From assembly GCF_039523235.1 (NCBI RefSeq), contig NZ_BAAAEX010000003.1: a DNA stretch of 64,000 nt; one strand, 5' to 3'. This document shows positions 15,290 to 23,808 of the stretch, one piece after another. The notes beneath the pieces were generated by a model, which was not told the DNA's origin, did no database searches, and saw only the letters and a list, made by a program, of their open reading frames with translations. Every line of letters starts with the position of its first letter. Position 1 is the first letter of the stretch. The translations under genes and the position numbers were made by a program. This stretch comes from Castellaniella ginsengisoli (GTDB lineage: Bacteria; Pseudomonadota; Gammaproteobacteria; Burkholderiales; Burkholderiaceae_B).

Positions 15290-16387
15290 TCAAGAGCCGG
15301 CATGAAACATCATCCAGCCGCGCCGCAACTCGTCGAGCGCGGCGTAATGCCACAAACCGATGCCCAGCACGACCGCCACGCCCAGCAGCAGCGCCGTCCA
15401 GCGCAACACCATGGCCTGAAGACGGACACGATCCAGCCAGCGGCCGGCCATCCGCCGGTGAGTGGCCTGCAGCGCGGCCTGCAGGCCGCGAGCGGCGGTC
15501 ATGTCTTCCAGGTACCAGTACAGATCGCGATCCAGCAGCCCCGTATCGAAGGCCGCCGCGCCGGCCAAGCCCTGATCGATGCGATCCGCGATGTGCTCCA
15601 GATGCCCGCCCAGCCAGGGGCTGGCATCCTCCAGAAGCAGCAGGATCACCGGCCGCAACTGGGTGGAGGCGCCAGCCCCCGGCAGCAGCAGGATGGAGAC
15701 CAGGGCCAGCAGCCGCAAAGCCTGGACTTGACGGTACAGGCGCCAGGGCCCATAGCGGTCCAGGAAGCGGCGCAGCGAACCGCGCCCATGCGGCAGGGTG
15801 TACAAACCGGCCGCCAATGCGGCTGCGATTCCCACCGGCAGCCAGACGCCCCAGACGCGCAGCCACTCCGCCCCTGCGAACAAGGCGCCCGACCAGCCTC
15901 CCAGATAGGCGGCCGGCAAACCCTGGAAGGCCTGTTGCAAAGCCGGCACCGTCCAGTGCGGCAAGGCCAGCAACAACAGGCTGGCCACCAGCAGGGCGAC
16001 GGCCGCCGAACCCAGCGTGGCCCAGAGCATGCGCCGAGCTCCGATCAGCAGGGTCAGATGGTCGGACAGGGCCTGGAAACACGCCAGCAGCCGGGCATTG
16101 CCGTAGGCCTGCGCCGCCCGCACCAGAGCCAGTTCATCGGCGGGAAAGCAGCCCAGCCAGGTGGCGTGCAGGTCGCCGCCGCTGGCCTCGCAGGCCCGGG
16201 CCCAGTCCCGCGAAAGCCGGCCGCGCACCGTGCGCGGCCCATGGCGGGCGGCATCGCGGTCGAACAGTTCGCGCACCGTCAGGCGCCCCTGCGCCCCCAG
16301 CAGCACCGCCTGAAGGTAATCGAAGTAATCCGAACGCCCGGAGGCAAAGCGCCAGGCGTCCAGACGCTGGCGCCACCGCGCGCTCAT
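15290..16387 (-). CDS. pilR: Type IVb pilus inner-membrane platform protein PilR (GspF family)
   Basis: GspF-like polytopic protein of 365 residues. It has a cytoplasmic N-terminal domain and three clear membrane segments (near TLGSAAVALLVASLLLLAL, VWLPVGIAAALAAGLYTLP and LRWTALLLGVAVVLGIGLW), with the GspF repeat motif ILLLPGAGASTQLRPV. It anchors the assembly ATPase PilQ to the membrane. Start 16387 has GGAGG 9 nt upstream. Its gene follows pilQ directly. Confidence 0.88.
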   Translation of the reverse strand: MSARWRQRLDAWRFASGRSDYFDYLQAVLLGAQGRLTVRELFDRDAARHGPRTVRGRLSRDWARACEASGGDLHATWLGCFPADELALVRAAQAYGNARLLACFQALSDHLTLLIGARRMLWATLGSAAVALLVASLLLLALPHWTVPALQQAFQGLPAAYLGGWSGALFAGAEWLRVWGVWLPVGIAAALAAGLYTLPHGRGSLRRFLDRYGPWRLYRQVQALRLLALVSILLLPGAGASTQLRPVILLLLEDASPWLGGHLEHIADRIDQGLAGAAAFDTGLLDRDLYWYLEDMTAARGLQAALQATHRRMAGRWLDRVRLQAMVLRWTALLLGVAVVLGIGLWHYAALDELRRGWMMFHAGS

Positions 16388-16401
16388 GATCCGCCTCCAC
16401 A

Positions 16402-18096
16402 TCACCGTCCGGCTCCCGGCCGGCACGGCGCAGCTTCGCCCGCCCGCAACCGGCCCTGGCGCAGCAGCAGCGTCTCGAAGGCCATGAAGCGGACTTCGAT
16501 GTCGCGCGGATCCACCTGGCCTGCGACGGCCTTTTCCATGGCATGCGCCATGGCGCTGGATCTTGGGTCCGGCACGTAGCCATCGTCTTTCCCGGCGCCC
16601 GGCAATCCGGGTTCCAGGCATTCGGCAGCGACGGTCCGCCCGTCGTAGCCGTGAAGTTCGGGCAGCGCGGCACGGCGGCACCGCACGCAGCCATCCGGAT
16701 TGCGCAACCGCAGCATGGCCGGATCGACCGCCCAGGCCTGGCCGGCCCAATCCAGCCACTGCCGCCAGTAGCCGGCCCCGCCGCGCGGCTGCTGGCGCAC
16801 GAGTTCGGCGACATGGGCCGGCACGGCGCAGAGCGGACACAACCGCGGCAACAGCACCTGGTAGACGAGCAGTTTCAGAATGCCCGGGGTGGCCAGGAAA
16901 TCGCGCGGCACGGCAATGAAGTCGGAAGCCAGCCGATCCACGATGGCGCGCGCCGAAGGCGCATGCACGGTGGTATAGACATTCACGCCGGAACCCGCCA
17001 GATCCATGAAGGCCAGCCCGCTTTCGGCATCGCGGATTTCTCCCAGCAGCACATCGGTCATGGCCGAGCGCTTCAGAGTGCGCAGCTTGGCGGCATAACG
17101 GCCATGCGCCTGCTGATCCAAATCGCGGCCGATGGTATTTTGAACGGCCCGATCGATCCGGTATTCCACCGGCTCTTCGAGTGTGATGATCTTGCGGTGC
17201 GCCGGCAAGCCGCGGATCAAGGTCGCCAGCGACGTCGACTTGCCCGAGCCCACGGTACCCGCGAATACCAGAGCGCCTCCTTCGGATTGCAGCACCCGCT
17301 CGAAACAAGCGATCTGGTCGGACCGGTAACCCAGCCCTTCCAGCGAGGCGGGCCTGGACTGCGCATCGCGCGGCAGAAACCGCAGGCAGACGCTGGGGCC
17401 GCGGTCCGCGGCCAGCGAAGCCCAGCGCAAGGTGTAGGCCTGGCCGTCGACGCGGCGCAGCAGGCTGCCCTGCTGCTCCTGGAGGGGATCGAAGACCGCT
17501 CCGTTGCCGCCCTGGATGTCCATCCAGGCCACCGCCAGCACATCCCGCAGCAGGCCGGTAGGCATGTGCCGGAACCGCTCCGGAGCGACATAGCGGCCGG
17601 CCACGGTATAGCGGACTTCGGATTCCGCCGCATCGCTCAAGACATTCAGGTGCAAATCCGTGGCCCCCTGGCGCACGCCCCATTCGACCAGGTCCTGGAA
17701 GACTCCGGCCAACGCGGTCGGAGTCCGATTGCCTGCCTGCGCCAGCACGGCGACGCCACTCTCTCGCGACAAATCGAGCAGCAGCGCAGCCGGCAGAATG
17801 TAGCGGGCCGGTTCGGACAAGGCGCGCCCAGAGGCCCGCAGACGCCGCTCCAGCGCGTCGGCCTGGTCGCTGCCGACGTATTCAACCCGCGCGAGCAGTG
17901 TGACGCTGCCATCGGCGCGCTCCACCGGGCAGATCCGATCCGCCAGAGACTGGATGCCCAGATCCCGCGCCAGCACGCGCCGGACTTCCGGCCGCAGCGC
18001 CGACAACTGGCCGGGATGATCGATCACGCCGGCCCGCGCAGGATCGAAAGGCGGCGCAGGCTCGGCCAGCGACAAGGGCGCGGACCAGGCCTTCAT
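16402..18096 (-). CDS. pilQ: Type IVb pilus assembly ATPase PilQ (GspE/VirB11 family)
   Basis: Cytoplasmic secretion ATPase of 564 residues that powers pilus extension. Walker A is GTVGSGKST (about 274-282), the Asp box/Walker B region DVLLGEIRDAES, and a His box VYTTVHAPSA follows. A C-terminal tetracysteine zinc site (RLCPLC ... CVRCRRA) is characteristic of GspE-type ATPases. The start codon overlaps the pilP stop (ATGA). In R64-type systems this gene is called pilQ and should not be confused with the type IVa secretin of the same name. No retraction ATPase is seen. Confidence 0.92.
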   Translation of the reverse strand: MKAWSAPLSLAEPAPPFDPARAGVIDHPGQLSALRPEVRRVLARDLGIQSLADRICPVERADGSVTLLARVEYVGSDQADALERRLRASGRALSEPARYILPAALLLDLSRESGVAVLAQAGNRTPTALAGVFQDLVEWGVRQGATDLHLNVLSDAAESEVRYTVAGRYVAPERFRHMPTGLLRDVLAVAWMDIQGGNGAVFDPLQEQQGSLLRRVDGQAYTLRWASLAADRGPSVCLRFLPRDAQSRPASLEGLGYRSDQIACFERVLQSEGGALVFAGTVGSGKSTSLATLIRGLPAHRKIITLEEPVEYRIDRAVQNTIGRDLDQQAHGRYAAKLRTLKRSAMTDVLLGEIRDAESGLAFMDLAGSGVNVYTTVHAPSARAIVDRLASDFIAVPRDFLATPGILKLLVYQVLLPRLCPLCAVPAHVAELVRQQPRGGAGYWRQWLDWAGQAWAVDPAMLRLRNPDGCVRCRRAALPELHGYDGRTVAAECLEPGLPGAGKDDGYVPDPRSSAMAHAMEKAVAGQVDPRDIEVRFMAFETLLLRQGRLRAGEAAPCRPGAGR

Positions 18097-18674
18097 GGCC
18101 GCGCCTCGCCCAGCAGCATGCGCAAGCACAGGGAATGACGGTCCTGCCCGCGCTCAAGCTGAACGCAGGCGCCGTTCATGCCGCGCAACTGATAAACGCC
18201 CCGATCCCCCGCGTGCCCGGCAGGCCAAGCCTGGCCGCGCACATAGAGATAGGCGCGCCGCCCCACCTGGACCTCGGCCATCAGCGTCCGGCCGACGCCA
18301 TACAAGGCCACCAGGCGAGGCTCCAGCACGGGCCGGATGCCCAGAGCCGGCCCCGTCTCCGTCCGGCGGTCAGTCCCGCCCGCCGGGGAGCGCAAGGCAT
18401 CGCGCAGGTCCTGCTGCATCAGCTCGCGCACCGACTGGGTTTCCCAACGGGACTGGGAATCCTCGGACACCGCACCCGCAGGACGCGCGGCGTCCGCCGG
18501 TTCTCCGCCCGCCGCACCGTGTGCGAAAACCGGCATCCATGCACTCCAGAGCAGCATCAGGCACAGCCAGGCACCTGCCGGCGGCATGCCCGGACGGAGT
18601 GCCCCGCAATCCCGGCCCCTCGGGCCGGCCCGGAAAATACGCCGCCCGCGCGCGCGTTCACGATCGTTTTTCAT
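18093..18674 (-). CDS. pilP: Type IV pilus biogenesis protein PilP
   Basis: Protein of 193 residues with a basic N-terminus, a hydrophobic segment (AWLCLMLLWSAWMPVFAHG, about 35-52) and a periplasmic domain. The region RLVALYGVGRTLMAEVQ and VYQLRGMNGACVQLERG fits R64-type PilP, an accessory factor of the outer-membrane complex. AAGGAA lies 7 nt before the ATG at 18674, supporting this start, which overlaps the end of pilO by 17 nt. The identification leans on its position between pilO and pilQ as well as on sequence. Confidence 0.8.
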   Translation of the reverse strand: MKNDRERARGRRIFRAGPRGRDCGALRPGMPPAGAWLCLMLLWSAWMPVFAHGAAGGEPADAARPAGAVSEDSQSRWETQSVRELMQQDLRDALRSPAGGTDRRTETGPALGIRPVLEPRLVALYGVGRTLMAEVQVGRRAYLYVRGQAWPAGHAGDRGVYQLRGMNGACVQLERGQDRHSLCLRMLLGEARP

Positions 18675-19926
18675 AGACGGTTCCTTCGAGATGCAGGATC
18701 AGGCGGCTGGCGCGCACGTCAGGCCGGACGCCCGGCGCCAAGGTCAAGGCGGCCTTGCGCCAGGAGACGGCCCCCGCCAGCGGCGCCAGCAGCGCACCCG
18801 AACGCAGCGGTCCTTCGACGCGCAAGACACGCACGGACAAGGCGGGGAAGTCTTCCGGAAGCGGCAATTCCAGACCCTGTGCATCGCGTGGCGCGGGCAC
18901 CGTCAGCGGCTGCGCCGCATCCAGGCGCAGCACGGCAAAGGCCGGCAGCACGGCTTGCAGCGCGCTGGCCCAATCGCGGGCCAGCAGCCCGGCCTGCGGC
19001 AGCGCATGCGGCTCGGGGCGTTGACCGGGCAGCGACAAAGACCACGCCGCCCGGGCACTATCCAGGGATGGAAAGTCCAGCCGCCAACCGGCGGGTGCGG
19101 CTTGCAACAAGGCGCGGTTATCGGCCTGAGGGCCGTCGCGGCGGTACTCGCCCACGCAGCGCCAGGGGCCGCCGTCCGGCTGAGGCTGGCAGCGCACCGC
19201 GCGCAAGGACCAGCCTCCGAGCCGCGCCGGCTGACGGTACAACGCGTCCAGCAGTGCACGAGTGCCCGCCTCGCCATGCAGCGGACGCTGGTCCAGCACG
19301 CGGTCCAGCGCCGAGAGCCAACTGGCGCGAGCATCCGGCCGAGAGGCGGCAGCCGCATCCGGGCCGCCGTTCCCATGCAGCCAGCCGGCCATGCCCAGCC
19401 CCGCCACCAGCACCAGCAACGCCAGCCGCGCCCCGCGCCGCCGGACCGGCTCCAAGGGGCGCTGTCCCGGCGCCTGGCGCGCCAGCGCCTGCAACAGATC
19501 CGCCGGCCCCGACTCATCGGTCGCGGCCAGCAGTTCCAGTTTCGGGTGCGCCCGCCGCAAAGCCTCTACGGCTTCGCGGGCCAGGTCGGGATCGGGATAG
19601 CTTCGGTCGGCGCGCGCCAAAGCAACGCCCTCATGCGCAGCCAGCACATGCCAGGTATCCGCATCCAGCGGCAGCACGCAGGCCACGGTGCCGCGCGGAT
19701 GGCGGCGCGCCAACAAGTCGGCCGCCGACCAGCAGGCCTGGCCGGCCCGCAGACCGCCGGCCAGGCCCAACGCGGCGGGAGGATCGCCCGAGACCACCCG
19801 ATGGGAAACGCCCCGGCGGCGCGTGCGCAGTTGGACCGCTTCGGAAGCGCCCAGCAACGGAACCCAATCCAGGCCAAAGGCCAGCGGAACCCGGCCCACC
19901 CAGACGATGCGTGCGCTTCGCGTCAT
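18658..19926 (-). CDS. pilO: Type IVb pilus accessory protein PilO
   Basis: Bitopic inner-membrane protein of 422 residues: a cytoplasmic N-terminal domain (about 1-165), one membrane helix (ARLALLVLVAGLGMAGWL, about 168-185), and a periplasmic domain. The N-terminal domain has the pattern of R64-type PilO (actin-like platform contact with ACVLPLDADTWHVLAAHEG). It starts 1 nt after the pilN stop with GAGGGG as ribosome-binding site. It should connect the inner-membrane platform to the PilN secretin. Sequence identity to known PilO is probably low, so the call relies partly on gene order. Confidence 0.82.
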   Translation of the reverse strand: MTRSARIVWVGRVPLAFGLDWVPLLGASEAVQLRTRRRGVSHRVVSGDPPAALGLAGGLRAGQACWSAADLLARRHPRGTVACVLPLDADTWHVLAAHEGVALARADRSYPDPDLAREAVEALRRAHPKLELLAATDESGPADLLQALARQAPGQRPLEPVRRRGARLALLVLVAGLGMAGWLHGNGGPDAAAASRPDARASWLSALDRVLDQRPLHGEAGTRALLDALYRQPARLGGWSLRAVRCQPQPDGGPWRCVGEYRRDGPQADNRALLQAAPAGWRLDFPSLDSARAAWSLSLPGQRPEPHALPQAGLLARDWASALQAVLPAFAVLRLDAAQPLTVPAPRDAQGLELPLPEDFPALSVRVLRVEGPLRSGALLAPLAGAVSWRKAALTLAPGVRPDVRASRLILHLEGTVYEKRS

Positions 19927-19927
19927 G

Positions 19928-21520
19928 TCAAAGCCCCTCTTCGACCTGGGCGGTGATGATCAGCACCGTGGCCAGCCGCTGCGCATTGAGCTGATTGCCG
20001 CCGCCGAACAGCGCGGGCATGCCCGGGCTCAGGCGGCGCTCGGCGGATTCTGTGGTTTGCCGATCAAATCCCGACACCACCAGCGGCTGCCCCGGCTGCA
20101 AAGCGAGTTGCTGGACCGTGCCATTGCCCTCGATGGTCAACTGCTGCAATTGCAAGGGATGATCCTTGTCGCCGAAGGTCACGGTCTTGAGCGGCTGGGC
20201 CACCGTATTGTCGTAGGCCAACGACAGCAGGATCTGGCCGTCCTCCTGGGCATCGGGTACCAGCGTCAGCAGCGAACCGACCGTCTCGGCCTTCTGGTTG
20301 ACGGATACCGCCGGCACCGCCAGCCCCGTGGCGCCGGAGACCGGCGTGGTTTCTATCCGGTCAATGTAAGAGAACGTCGTGCGGACCGCATGCGATACGG
20401 GCCTGCGATTCAGAGACAAGAGGGGAACGCTGCTGCGCCGCACCAGCCGAACGGACTCGCCCAGCGCGTGGATCACGGCTTCGCTGCCGGAAAGAGCCCC
20501 CTGCACGACGCCCACACCCAGTTTTCCGCTCGCGCCGCTGGTGAGGGCCGGGACCGCCAGGCCGGCGGCCAGACTCGCACCCGAGAACACCAGGTTCCAG
20601 TCGATGCCCGCCTGGGCCTGCTCTCCCAGAGCCACGGTCAGCTCTTCGAACACCAGGCGCACGCGGCGCGTCAACGCCCGGTTTTCCTGCTCCAGATACC
20701 GGCCGATCCGATCCAGCACATCGGGTGTGTCGGTGACGACGACCGAGGCTCCGGCGCCGGGCTCGGCCGCCAGCACGCCGGCCCTGGACAGAAAGGGCTC
20801 GATGCGCGCGCGCACGGTTTGCATCACGTTCTGATCGCCGCCGCTCAGCCGCGTGCCGGAGGTGCTGACGAAGCCGCCGTCGGCGGCGTCGCGCCCCTGC
20901 CCCAGCGATGCCTGGACGCGCGCATCCAGCGTCAGCGCCTGGACGTTGAAGACCCGGGTGTCGGTGCGGAAGAATTCGATGCGGTCCTGGTCGTAGCGCC
21001 AACGCACGCCCAGATGCGCGCACAAGCGGTCGAGGATCTGCGGCAGGGGAGCCGGGCCACCCGCCAGATCGAAGGGCTCGGGCAGGTCGGCAGCCGGCAT
21101 GCCCTGCCCCGCGCCGCCCGCCAGGCGCGGCAGGAACAGCCTGGCGGGCAACAAGGCATCGGGACGCACGTGAACCGGTATGCCTGTGACGGCGGCAATG
21201 CGCCGCCCGATCCGGCGCAAGTCATCGGTGCCGTCTGCAAACAGCAGCGTGGTCCGCACATGGGCGCGCAAGGGCGCAGGCAGCGTCAGCTCGCGGGCAA
21301 GCGGCTGGGCGCGTCCGGCCAGCCAGGGCCGATCGATATCCTGAGCGGCGCGGCGCGCCTGCGCATCCGCCGGGGAAAACCGGCCATGCGCGCGGGTCAC
21401 GGCCTCGTCGGCATGGCGAAAACTGCCCGCCGCCTGCCGCAGACGCTCGGAAAACGCGCAGCCCGACAGCCCCAGGCAGGCACACAGAAGGACCGGGCCG
21501 AGCCGGCGGTACGCAATCAT
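19928..21520 (-). CDS. pilN: Type IVb pilus secretin PilN (outer-membrane lipoprotein)
   Basis: Outer-membrane secretin of 530 residues through which the pilus exits. A lipoprotein signal ends in the lipobox LSGC (Cys near 21). N-terminal periplasmic domains follow, with IPVHVRPDALLPARLF resembling an STN/secretin N0 domain, and the C-terminal secretin domain contains VFEELTVALGEQAQAGIDWN, PLLSLNRRPVSHAV and the conserved VSGFDRQTTES near the end. The start overlaps the pilL stop (ATGA). Confidence 0.9.
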   Translation of the reverse strand: MIAYRRLGPVLLCACLGLSGCAFSERLRQAAGSFRHADEAVTRAHGRFSPADAQARRAAQDIDRPWLAGRAQPLARELTLPAPLRAHVRTTLLFADGTDDLRRIGRRIAAVTGIPVHVRPDALLPARLFLPRLAGGAGQGMPAADLPEPFDLAGGPAPLPQILDRLCAHLGVRWRYDQDRIEFFRTDTRVFNVQALTLDARVQASLGQGRDAADGGFVSTSGTRLSGGDQNVMQTVRARIEPFLSRAGVLAAEPGAGASVVVTDTPDVLDRIGRYLEQENRALTRRVRLVFEELTVALGEQAQAGIDWNLVFSGASLAAGLAVPALTSGASGKLGVGVVQGALSGSEAVIHALGESVRLVRRSSVPLLSLNRRPVSHAVRTTFSYIDRIETTPVSGATGLAVPAVSVNQKAETVGSLLTLVPDAQEDGQILLSLAYDNTVAQPLKTVTFGDKDHPLQLQQLTIEGNGTVQQLALQPGQPLVVSGFDRQTTESAERRLSPGMPALFGGGNQLNAQRLATVLIITAQVEEGL

Positions 21521-22521
21521 GACCGCCACCGGAACACGAGAGCCTTCCCGTAGGCCGAGGAAATCCGGGACGGCACGGCCTCGCCTTGGGCCTCCGTGCC
21601 CGGCGCCCGGGTTCGGTCGCAACGCTGGGCCAGCGGCACGACGCGCAAGACCCGATTGACATAGAAGCAGGGTTGCACCGGCCGGTCTCCCAGTTCCGTC
21701 GCCGACAGCAGGCCGCGCACGGCGGCACGGAACGAGTCGCCGAAGACGGCGGAACCCGCCAGGGGAATGTCGGCATCCACGGCCCAGTGTTCCGGCTCGA
21801 AGGTCCAGCCGGCGGCGCGCGCCCAACGGGCCAGGGCCCGCCGGACATTGCCATCGGCCGGCGTCACCTCGAAAGATGCCGCGCGGGTCTGCACCGCGGA
21901 GACGGCCACAGCCGGGCCGGGGGCATCATCCGGCATCGGCGCCGGAGGAACCGGATCCGGCATCGGTCGTGGCTGCGGCGCCGGCGCCGGCAGATGCGCG
22001 GCCGGAACCGGCATGGGCGGCGTTGATGGACGGCGGGAATCCAGGCTGACGGCCTGTGGCGCCGCGACGGGCCGCGGCGCATCCGGCGCGGCGCCGGGGA
22101 CGGGCAAGGCGGCGGCCGGCGGCAAGACGGAGCCGGCGCCGGCCGCCGGAGGCGCGGCCAGCGGATCACGCCAGGCTTGCGCCTGCGACAGGCCGCCGCG
22201 CAGCACAATCCGATCCGGCACCCCCCGCAGGATCAGGTAATCCCGATCGCGCCGGGGCCGCAATAGCCGATCGCCCAGGGCGGTGCGCGCGAACACGGCG
22301 GGCGCCGGTTGATCCGCCGGATACTGCAGCCAGGTTTCGCGGCCGTCGTCAAAGACCTGCAGCGGCGCCAACGCTGGATCGCCCGCGATGCGCCAATCAA
22401 AACGGTAGACTCCCGGGACCGGCGGCAGCCCCGCCAGCGCGCGCCACCACCCCCCATCCACCGGGGCGGCGCACCCCCCCAAGCCCGCCAACAACAATCC
22501 GGCCCCCAGCATCCTGATCAT
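21517..22521 (-). CDS. pilL: Type IVb pilus lipoprotein PilL (TcpQ-like C-terminal domain)
   Basis: First gene of the pilus operon, 334 residues. The signal MIRMLGAGLLLAGLGGC is a lipobox signal with Cys at residue 17. The N-terminal domain (VYRFDWRIAGDPALAPLQVFDDG) is followed by a long Pro/Ala linker (about 125-215) and a C-terminal TcpQ-like domain (NVRRALARWARAAGWTFEPE, then SFRAAVRGLLSATELG) that contacts the secretin. A longer frame to 22662 exists, but the lipoprotein signal supports start 22521. The linker length may be variable between strains. Confidence 0.85.
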   Translation of the reverse strand: MIRMLGAGLLLAGLGGCAAPVDGGWWRALAGLPPVPGVYRFDWRIAGDPALAPLQVFDDGRETWLQYPADQPAPAVFARTALGDRLLRPRRDRDYLILRGVPDRIVLRGGLSQAQAWRDPLAAPPAAGAGSVLPPAAALPVPGAAPDAPRPVAAPQAVSLDSRRPSTPPMPVPAAHLPAPAPQPRPMPDPVPPAPMPDDAPGPAVAVSAVQTRAASFEVTPADGNVRRALARWARAAGWTFEPEHWAVDADIPLAGSAVFGDSFRAAVRGLLSATELGDRPVQPCFYVNRVLRVVPLAQRCDRTRAPGTEAQGEAVPSRISSAYGKALVFRWRS

Positions 22522-22707
22522 GTTTGCCCCCGCGACACCCCGGTCGTGAATCATGGCGTCCATGGTGGCGTGCTTCGAAACAGGCTGCCAGACTGAGATG
22601 TACGAACGGATAAAAAGACCCTGGACGAGGACGAATGGGAACCAAATCCTCGCGCCCTTCACTCACGGTAGAGAGCATGGCTCACCACCACCTTTGGGGA
22701 AACACAC
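22522..22707. promoter_or_regulatory. Divergent region between pilus operon and chaperone/effector pair
   Basis: A 186-bp gap. Leftward it should hold the pilL promoter, but I see no clear -35/-10. Rightward it contains an hrp-box-like sequence (described separately) and a GGGGA ribosome-binding site just before the chaperone ATG. Confidence 0.5.
22638..22665 (+). promoter_or_regulatory. hrp-box-like promoter (HrpL/BtrS-type ECF sigma)
   Basis: The sequence GGAACC, a 15-bp spacer, then TCACTCA matches the hrp box GGAACC-N15/16-CCAC-N2-A at all but one defined position. It lies 43 bp upstream of the type III chaperone start and points toward it. HrpL-like ECF sigma factors (BtrS in Bordetella) drive type III secretion genes. 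No sigma factor gene is in the window. By a rough equal-base estimate, a hit this good in this gap and direction has about a 1% chance. Confidence 0.5.
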
Positions 22708-23196
22708 ATGAACACAGAATCGTCCGATACGCTGCGGCAGTGGGGAGAACGCATCGAACAGGCCCTGGGCGTGCCGCTGGGCGTGCGCGAGGACGGCGCC
22801 TTCGCCCTGCGCAGCAAAGGCGGGGCCCTGGTGGGGGTGGAGCCGATGCCCGGATCACGCGGCGCCGCCTTCAGTGGCGAACTGGGCAATGCGGCCAGCG
22901 CGCTCCCGCCCCGCACGCTGCGCGCTCTGCTGGCCATCAACCTGGCCTCCGGCTTGTCCGGCACGGGCTTCATCGGTCTGGCGCCGCAGACTGACGCGCT
23001 GATCCTGCGCATGTACTGGACGCCGGCGGAACACAGTTGGACGGAAGACACTTTCATGGGCGTGCTGACGGCCTTCGCAGAACACGTCGATGCATTGGCG
23101 GCATCCATCGCAAGCCGCGATGTCGAACGCATCCTCGACACGGCGGCGTCAACCGGCGCGGCGGAGTCGCGTCCCGACACCTCCGGCCTGGTCTAG
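22708..23196 (+). CDS. CesT-family type III secretion chaperone
   Basis: Small cytosolic protein of 162 residues with the layout of class I type III secretion chaperones: an N-terminal helix (SDTLRQWGERIEQALGVPL), a central beta sheet with RTLRALLAINLASGLSGTGF and IGLAPQTDALILRMYW, and a C-terminal helix (FMGVLTAFAEHVDALAASI). Such dimers bind one effector and deliver it to the injectisome. A GGGGA ribosome-binding site precedes the start. The next gene begins 13 nt after the stop and is its likely substrate. No type III secretion structural gene occurs in this window, so the secretion machine would be encoded elsewhere. The fold call is by pattern, without a search. Confidence 0.75.
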   Translation: MNTESSDTLRQWGERIEQALGVPLGVREDGAFALRSKGGALVGVEPMPGSRGAAFSGELGNAASALPPRTLRALLAINLASGLSGTGFIGLAPQTDALILRMYWTPAEHSWTEDTFMGVLTAFAEHVDALAASIASRDVERILDTAASTGAAESRPDTSGLV

Positions 23197-23209
23197 ACAA
23201 GGAACCGAC

Positions 23210-23776
23210 ATGAATATCTCGAATATTCCAGGCGCGATCAGCCAGACAGGCGTGTCTTCATCGGACCTTTCAGTCCAGCCCCCCGTCGATGCCTCTGGAA
23301 GCAGCGGCCTGCAATCCATGCTGACGGGCGCATTCCAGCAGTGCGGCGTGGACAGGGAAACCTTGGATACCTACCTGGAGTCAGCGGGCGTCCTCAAGGA
23401 CGCGGGCATGGTCCTGAAGGATGCGGGGATGGGACTGTGGGGAATCAAGAGCGCCGTCTCGTCCTTTTCGAGCTGGATGTCCTCGGACAGCTACATCAAC
23501 AGCAAGGCCTTGATGACGCTCTCCCATGGTCTCAATGGCGCCGTGCTGCTGGCCAAGGCGGGCGGTCAAGGATTCAGCACGCTGGGCGCCTATTCGGGCG
23601 CCGCATCGGCCTTTCTGAATGCCACCAAGGTCTACACCGGCCTGCAAGAGGGCAATGTATCGCAGGTCTTGTTCTCCGGCGCAAAGCTGTGCGCCGCCAT
23701 GGCCTTGAGCGGTGTGCCCGCGGCAGGAGCCGCGCTGAGCGCGGCGGAATTCGCCTACAACAACTACTACAGGTGA
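23210..23776 (+). CDS. Unrecognised protein, candidate type III secreted effector
   Basis: I do not recognise this 188-residue protein. The N-terminus (MNISNIPGAISQTGVSSSDL) is polar and rich in Ser, Thr and Asn with no hydrophobic signal peptide, as in type III secretion signals. The middle has a tandem heptapeptide VLKDAGM-VLKDAGM (about 62-75). The C-terminal half is small-residue-rich and amphipathic to hydrophobic (HGLNGAVLLAKAGGQGFSTLG; SGAKLCAAMALSGVPAAGAA), which could insert into or associate with host membranes. Start 23210 has AAGGA about 9 nt upstream. It lies 13 nt after a CesT-type chaperone, the classic effector position. It may instead be a translocator-like or a non-secreted protein. 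Confidence 0.55.
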   Translation: MNISNIPGAISQTGVSSSDLSVQPPVDASGSSGLQSMLTGAFQQCGVDRETLDTYLESAGVLKDAGMVLKDAGMGLWGIKSAVSSFSSWMSSDSYINSKALMTLSHGLNGAVLLAKAGGQGFSTLGAYSGAASAFLNATKVYTGLQEGNVSQVLFSGAKLCAAMALSGVPAAGAALSAAEFAYNNYYR

Positions 23777-23808
23777 TCGCGCGCACGACATGGCGATGCG
23801 CTGCGGCG

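Noticed and set aside
15290..17683. A 797-codon open frame read as one protein
   Set aside because: The upper part is antisense-like Arg/Pro-rich sequence overlapping pilQ in another frame; only the part from 16387 down is PilR, with a clear ribosome-binding site.
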